Source: Burkholderia sp. WP9 (GTDB lineage: Bacteria; Pseudomonadota; Gammaproteobacteria; Burkholderiales; Burkholderiaceae). From it: a stretch of 64,000 bases of DNA. Positions 60,219-64,000 of this stretch are shown here, piece by piece. Where the stretch lies: contig NZ_FNTG01000001.1 in the NCBI RefSeq assembly GCF_900104795.1, positions 3,844,001-3,908,000 on the forward strand, read 5' to 3'. A program made the translations under genes and the position numbers. Every line of letters begins with the position of its first letter. Position 1 is the stretch's first letter. The notes below the pieces were generated by a model. It did not search any database, had not been told where the DNA came from, and saw only the letters and a program-made list of their open reading frames with translations.

Positions 60219-61451
60219 ATGAATGCCGCCCCTTCCTCCACCGAGACCCGCGCATCCGCGAAAGAGGGCTATGCCGGCCGTGCGCTGATCGCCTCGGTGC
60301 TCGGTTACGCGATGGACGGCTTCGATCTGCTGATCCTCGGCTTTATGCTGCCGGTGATCGCCGCCGATCTGCATCTGAACACCGCGCAAGGCGGCTCGCT
60401 CGTCACGTGGACGCTGATCGGCGCGGTGGCGGGTGGTGTGATCTTCGGCGTGTTGAGCGACTATTTCGGCCGCGTGCGCATGCTGACATGGACCATCCTG
60501 ATCTTCGCCGTCTTCACCGGCTTGTGCGCGTTGGCGCAGGGCTACACCGACCTGCTGATCTATCGGACTATCGCCGGGATCGGGCTCGGCGGCGAGTTCG
60601 GCATCGGCATGACGCTGGTGGCCGAAGCCTGGCCGGCGTCGCAGCGAGCACGCGTGTCGTCCTATGTCGGGCTGGGATGGCAACTCGGTGTGCTGGCGGC
60701 AGCCTTGCTGACGCCGCTGCTGTTGCCGCTGATCGGCTGGCGCGGCATGTTCGCGCTCGGGCTGCTGCCGGCCGTGGTGTCGTTCTTTGTGCGGCGCCGC
60801 GTCGAAGAGCCGGCGCTTTTCACGGAGCGCGCGGCGCGCGGCAGGCGCAAGCTGCCGCTGAAACTGCTGGTGACCGATGGCCGCACCACGCGCGCCAGCC
60901 TCGGCGTGGCGATTCTCTGTTCGGTGCAGAACTTCGGCTATTACGGTCTGATGATCTGGCTGCCGAGCTATCTGTCGAAAACCTTCGGCTACTCGCTGAC
61001 CAAATCCGGGCTGTGGACCGCCGTGACGGTTCTGGGCATGGCGTGCGGCATCTGGCTGTTCGGCATCGCCGCCGACCGCTTTGGCCGCAAGCCGACCTTT
61101 CTGTTCTACCAGGCGGGTGCGGTGGTAATGGTCTTCGTCTACGCGCACCTGAGCACGCCGGTGGCGCTTCTGATCGGCGGCGCGGCGATGGGCGTGTTCG
61201 TCAACGGCATGATCGGCGGTTACGGCGCGTTGATTTCCGAACTCTACCCGACCGATGCGCGAGCCACTGCCCAGAATGTGCTGTTCAATCTCGGCCGTGC
61301 GGTAGGCGGTTTCGGGCCGGTGGCCGTGGGCGCTTTGGCCGCGCGCTACTCGTTTGCTGCGGCGCTCGCTCTGCTCGCGTCGATCTATTTGCTCGACATC
61401 TTCGCGACGCTTTTCCTGATTCCCGAGCGACGCGGCGCCGAGCTCGAATGA
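60219..61451 (+). CDS. MFS transporter (aromatic acid/metabolite:H+ symporter type)
   Basis: A 410-residue permease with twelve hydrophobic helices. Family features are LGYAMDGFDLLILGFMLPVIA in helix 1, DYFGRVRM after helix 2, GLGGEFGIGMTLVAE in helix 4, a cytoplasmic loop after the sixth helix (RRRVEEPALF), ADRFGRKP after helix 8 and YPTDARATAQNVLFNLGR. This layout fits the sugar-porter/AAHS part of the MFS. The substrate is unknown. Start choices are ATG 60219, 60210 or 60198, with no strong binding site to decide. Confidence 0.85.
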   Translation: MNAAPSSTETRASAKEGYAGRALIASVLGYAMDGFDLLILGFMLPVIAADLHLNTAQGGSLVTWTLIGAVAGGVIFGVLSDYFGRVRMLTWTILIFAVFTGLCALAQGYTDLLIYRTIAGIGLGGEFGIGMTLVAEAWPASQRARVSSYVGLGWQLGVLAAALLTPLLLPLIGWRGMFALGLLPAVVSFFVRRRVEEPALFTERAARGRRKLPLKLLVTDGRTTRASLGVAILCSVQNFGYYGLMIWLPSYLSKTFGYSLTKSGLWTAVTVLGMACGIWLFGIAADRFGRKPTFLFYQAGAVVMVFVYAHLSTPVALLIGGAAMGVFVNGMIGGYGALISELYPTDARATAQNVLFNLGRAVGGFGPVAVGALAARYSFAAALALLASIYLLDIFATLFLIPERRGAELE

Positions 61452-61763
61452 GCGCGAACAGCTCGCGTATGACCTGCGAATGACAAGCGGCCAGAAGTCC
61501 GCCGAATGCGGCGCTGCAGCATGGCAGGCCGTTGTTTCGCGGATGGCGAGCAGCGTTAACCACTCAGTCCATCGACGCTTTCGGGGTGTACACTAACCGA
61601 CCCGCTAAGCACTCCGCACCGTCCCGTCCTCCGGTGAGGTTCGACGCCGCGCCCAACCGGCGCATGCGAAAGCCGCGTCGGTCGATTATCGATTCGATAG
61701 ATGTAAGCGACGCCAACTGTGCGGTGTGCCGGGCCCGATTATTTACGTCTCGCAGGTCAAAAA
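61452..61763. other. Leader region of the malic enzyme gene
   Basis: A 312-bp gap upstream of the malic enzyme gene. No gene is supported. AGG at 61754-61756 (within GCAGGTCAAAA) is the likely binding site. No promoter stands out. Confidence 0.35.
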
Positions 61764-64000
61764 ATGGACGAACAACTCAAGCAAAGCGCTCTCGCATATC
61801 ACCAGAACCCGAAACCCGGCAAGATTTCGGTCACGCCCACCAAGCCGCTGTCGAACCAGCTCGACCTGTCGCTCGCCTACTCGCCGGGCGTTGCCGCCGC
61901 CTGTATGGCGATCTTCGAGGAGCCGCTCGACGCGCAGAAGTACACCTCGCGCGGCAACCTGGTCGGCGTGATCACGAATGGCACGGCCGTGCTCGGCCTC
62001 GGCAACATCGGTCCGCTCGCCGCGAAGCCGGTCATGGAAGGCAAGGGTTGCCTTTTCAAGAAGTTCGCCGGCATCGACGTGTTCGACATCGAACTCTCGG
62101 AGTCGGATCCGGACAAGCTCGTTGAAGCGATCGCCATGCTCGAGCCCACGCTCGGCGGCATCAACCTCGAAGACATCAAGGCGCCCGAGTGCTTCTACAT
62201 CGAGAAGAAGCTGCGTGAGCGCATGAAGATTCCGGTCTTCCACGACGATCAGCACGGCACGGCGATCATCGCGTCGGCGGCGATCCTGAACGGATTGAAA
62301 GTGGTCGGCAAGAAGCTCGACGAAGTGAAGCTGGTGTGTTCCGGCGCGGGCGCGGCAGCGATCGCGTGTCTGGATCTGCTGGTGAACCTGGGTCTGTCGA
62401 AGAAGAACGTTCTCGTGACCGACTCCAAGGGCGTGATCTACGAGGGTCGCGGCAACCTGGATCCGTCGAAGGAACGTTACGCGGCGAACACCGAAGCACG
62501 CACGCTCGCCGACGCGATTCGCGGCGCCGACGTGTTCCTCGGCTGCTCGAGCGCGGGCGTGCTGAAGCCGGAGATGGTCGCCGAGATGGGCACGCAGCCG
62601 CTGATTCTCGCGCTGGCGAATCCGGAGCCGGAAATCCGCCCGGAAGATGCGAAGAAGGTTCGTCCGGACTGCATCATCGCGACCGGTCGTTCGGACTACC
62701 CGAACCAGGTCAACAACGTGCTGTGCTTCCCGTTCATCTTCCGCGGCGCGCTGGATGTCGGCGCCACCACGATCACGGAAGAAATGAAGCTCGCCTGCGT
62801 GCGCGCGATCGCTGAACTGGCCGAAGAAACCGATCAGGGCGATGAAGTCGCAAAGGCGTACGAAGGCCACTCGCTGGAATTCGGTCCCGAATATCTGATT
62901 CCGAAGCCGTTCGACCCGCGCCTGATCATCAAGATCGCGCCGGCTGTCGCCCAGGCGGCAATGGATTCGGGCGTTGCGACCCGTCCGATCAAGGACATGG
63001 ACGCGTATCGCGAAGAACTCGGCACGACGGTGTACCGCACGGGCATGGTAATGCGCCCGGTGTTCGCCGCGGCGAAGTCGGAACCGGCGCGCATCGTGTT
63101 CGCCGAAGGTGAAGACGAGCGTGTGCTGCGTGCCGCGCAATTCGTGCTACTGGAAAAGATCGCCAAGCCGATTCTGGTCGGCCGTCCGTCGGTGATCGAG
63201 ATGCGTCTGAAGAAGATGGGCTCGAAGTTGAAGTGCGGCGAAGACTTCGAAGTCGTCGATCCGGAAGACGATCCGCGCTATCAGCAATCGTGGCAGGCTT
63301 ATCACGAACTCGGCGCGCGCGAAGGCGTGACACCGGACGTGGCGAAGGCCGCGATGCGCAAGTTCAACACGCTGATCGGCGCGATCCTCGTGCGCCTCGG
63401 CGAAGCGGACGGCATGATCTGCGGCATGATCGGCCAGTACCACACGCACCTGAAGTTCATCGAGCAAGTGCTGGGCAAGGCGGAAAACGTTCAGAACTTC
63501 GCGGCGATGAACCTGCTGATGCTGCCGGGCCGGAATCTGTTCATCTGCGATACGTACGTGAACGAGACACCGACCGCCGAGCAACTCGCCGACATGACGC
63601 TGCTGGCAGCGGGTGAGATCGAGAAGTTCGGCATCACGCCCAAGGTCGCCTTGCTGTCGAACTCGAACTTCGGCAGCGCGCCGTCTTCGTCGTCGCAACG
63701 CATGGCGGCGGCTCGCAAGCTGATTGTTGAACGTGCGCCCACGCTCGAGATCGACGGTGAGATGCACGGCGACGCCGCGTTGTCGGAAGCGGTGCGCAAG
63801 GCCGCATTCCCGGGCACGACGCTGAGCGGCGAAGCCAACCTGCTGATCATGCCGAACGTGGAAGCGGCGAACATCACGTACAACCTGTTGAAGATGATCG
63901 GCGGTGAAGGCGTGACGGTCGGTCCGTTCCTGCTGGGCGCGGAGAAGCCGGTGCACATTCTGACGCCGGCGGCGACCGTGCGCCGGATCATCAACATGAC
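61764..64000 (+). CDS. maeB: NADP-dependent malic enzyme with phosphotransacetylase-like C-terminus (partial)
   Basis: A multidomain malic enzyme (MaeB type), running off the window after 745 codons. The N-terminal malic domain has [53 protein letters not shown] and [23 protein letters not shown]. The NAD(P) domain has [21 protein letters not shown]. The C-terminal phosphotransacetylase-like domain starts near residue 435 ([28 protein letters not shown]), a non-catalytic regulatory domain in MaeB. It decarboxylates malate to pyruvate with NADPH. The C-terminal end is outside the window. Confidence 0.93.
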   Translation, partial: MDEQLKQSALAYHQNPKPGKISVTPTKPLSNQLDLSLAYSPGVAAACMAIFEEPLDAQKYTSRGNLVGVITNGTAVLGLGNIGPLAAKPVMEGKGCLFKKFAGIDVFDIELSESDPDKLVEAIAMLEPTLGGINLEDIKAPECFYIEKKLRERMKIPVFHDDQHGTAIIASAAILNGLKVVGKKLDEVKLVCSGAGAAAIACLDLLVNLGLSKKNVLVTDSKGVIYEGRGNLDPSKERYAANTEARTLADAIRGADVFLGCSSAGVLKPEMVAEMGTQPLILALANPEPEIRPEDAKKVRPDCIIATGRSDYPNQVNNVLCFPFIFRGALDVGATTITEEMKLACVRAIAELAEETDQGDEVAKAYEGHSLEFGPEYLIPKPFDPRLIIKIAPAVAQAAMDSGVATRPIKDMDAYREELGTTVYRTGMVMRPVFAAAKSEPARIVFAEGEDERVLRAAQFVLLEKIAKPILVGRPSVIEMRLKKMGSKLKCGEDFEVVDPEDDPRYQQSWQAYHELGAREGVTPDVAKAAMRKFNTLIGAILVRLGEADGMICGMIGQYHTHLKFIEQVLGKAENVQNFAAMNLLMLPGRNLFICDTYVNETPTAEQLADMTLLAAGEIEKFGITPKVALLSNSNFGSAPSSSSQRMAAARKLIVERAPTLEIDGEMHGDAALSEAVRKAAFPGTTLSGEANLLIMPNVEAANITYNLLKMIGGEGVTVGPFLLGAEKPVHILTPAATVRRIINM

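Overview
The window is GC-rich, densely packed chromosomal DNA from a Burkholderiales bacterium. Paraburkholderia or a close Burkholderia relative fits best. The reasons are the DUF2957 lipoproteins, the complete pxpBCA/DUF969/DUF979 5-oxoproline cluster, dispersed repeats of a kind common in that group, and the general family content. I see no rRNA, tRNA or CRISPR array. Genus is an inference from gene content, not from a search.

Layout. 1-3540: end of a dipeptide ABC transporter operon (dppC partial, dppD, dppF) followed by a TraB/GumN-like secreted protein. 3558-4185: a MazEF-like toxin-antitoxin pair whose antitoxin carries a one-base frameshift in a G run. 4299-6104: a TPR-glycosyltransferase protein. 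6320-11470: a 5-oxoproline utilisation cluster on the minus strand (pxpB, pxpC, pxpA, DUF969 and DUF979 membrane proteins) with a divergent MarR-like regulator. 11528-17061: folate, cell-wall, epimerase, GST and tRNA CCA-adding genes. 17109-18651: a two-ORF module bounded by inverted repeats of about 220 bp. 18711-25821: housekeeping genes (DUF2905, MidA-like methyltransferase, FolM-like SDR, folB, ttcA, glmU, glmS).

25847-36601 is a Tn7-like transposon of 10,755 bp. It sits at the classical attTn7 position just after glmS, with a 5-bp target duplication (CGACG) and 30-bp terminal inverted repeats (28/30 identical). It encodes TniQ/TnsD-, TnsA- and TnsB-like proteins but no recognisable TnsC ATPase. 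Its transposition genes are at the end far from glmS, opposite to Tn7. It carries a GIY-YIG (T5orf172-like) cargo protein and a truncated UDG-like gene. An IS21-family element (28503-30984) with a frameshifted istA and no visible target duplication has inserted between cargo and tns genes, consistent with an associated deletion.

36691-64000 returns to chromosomal genes: DUF1254 protein with a putative outer-membrane partner, secreted proteins, a phosphoesterase lipoprotein with a di-haem peroxidase, a lytic transglycosylase, a DUF2242 lipoprotein, an AT-rich stretch with DnaA-box-like sites, a DMT transporter, an IclR regulator, a Mut7-C protein, an HIBADH-like dehydrogenase, LysE, a candidate small RNA near 51107-51168, OmpW, two DUF2957 lipoproteins, argC, a WrbA-like flavodoxin, a PEBP-family protein, a LuxR-type response regulator, pyrE, an MFS transporter and a malic enzyme that runs off the end.

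The most noteworthy signals are the TnsC-less Tn7-like element, the frameshifted antitoxin beside an intact toxin, the inverted-repeat module, the CU-rich small RNA candidate, and the repeat sequence translated as the N-terminus of DppD.
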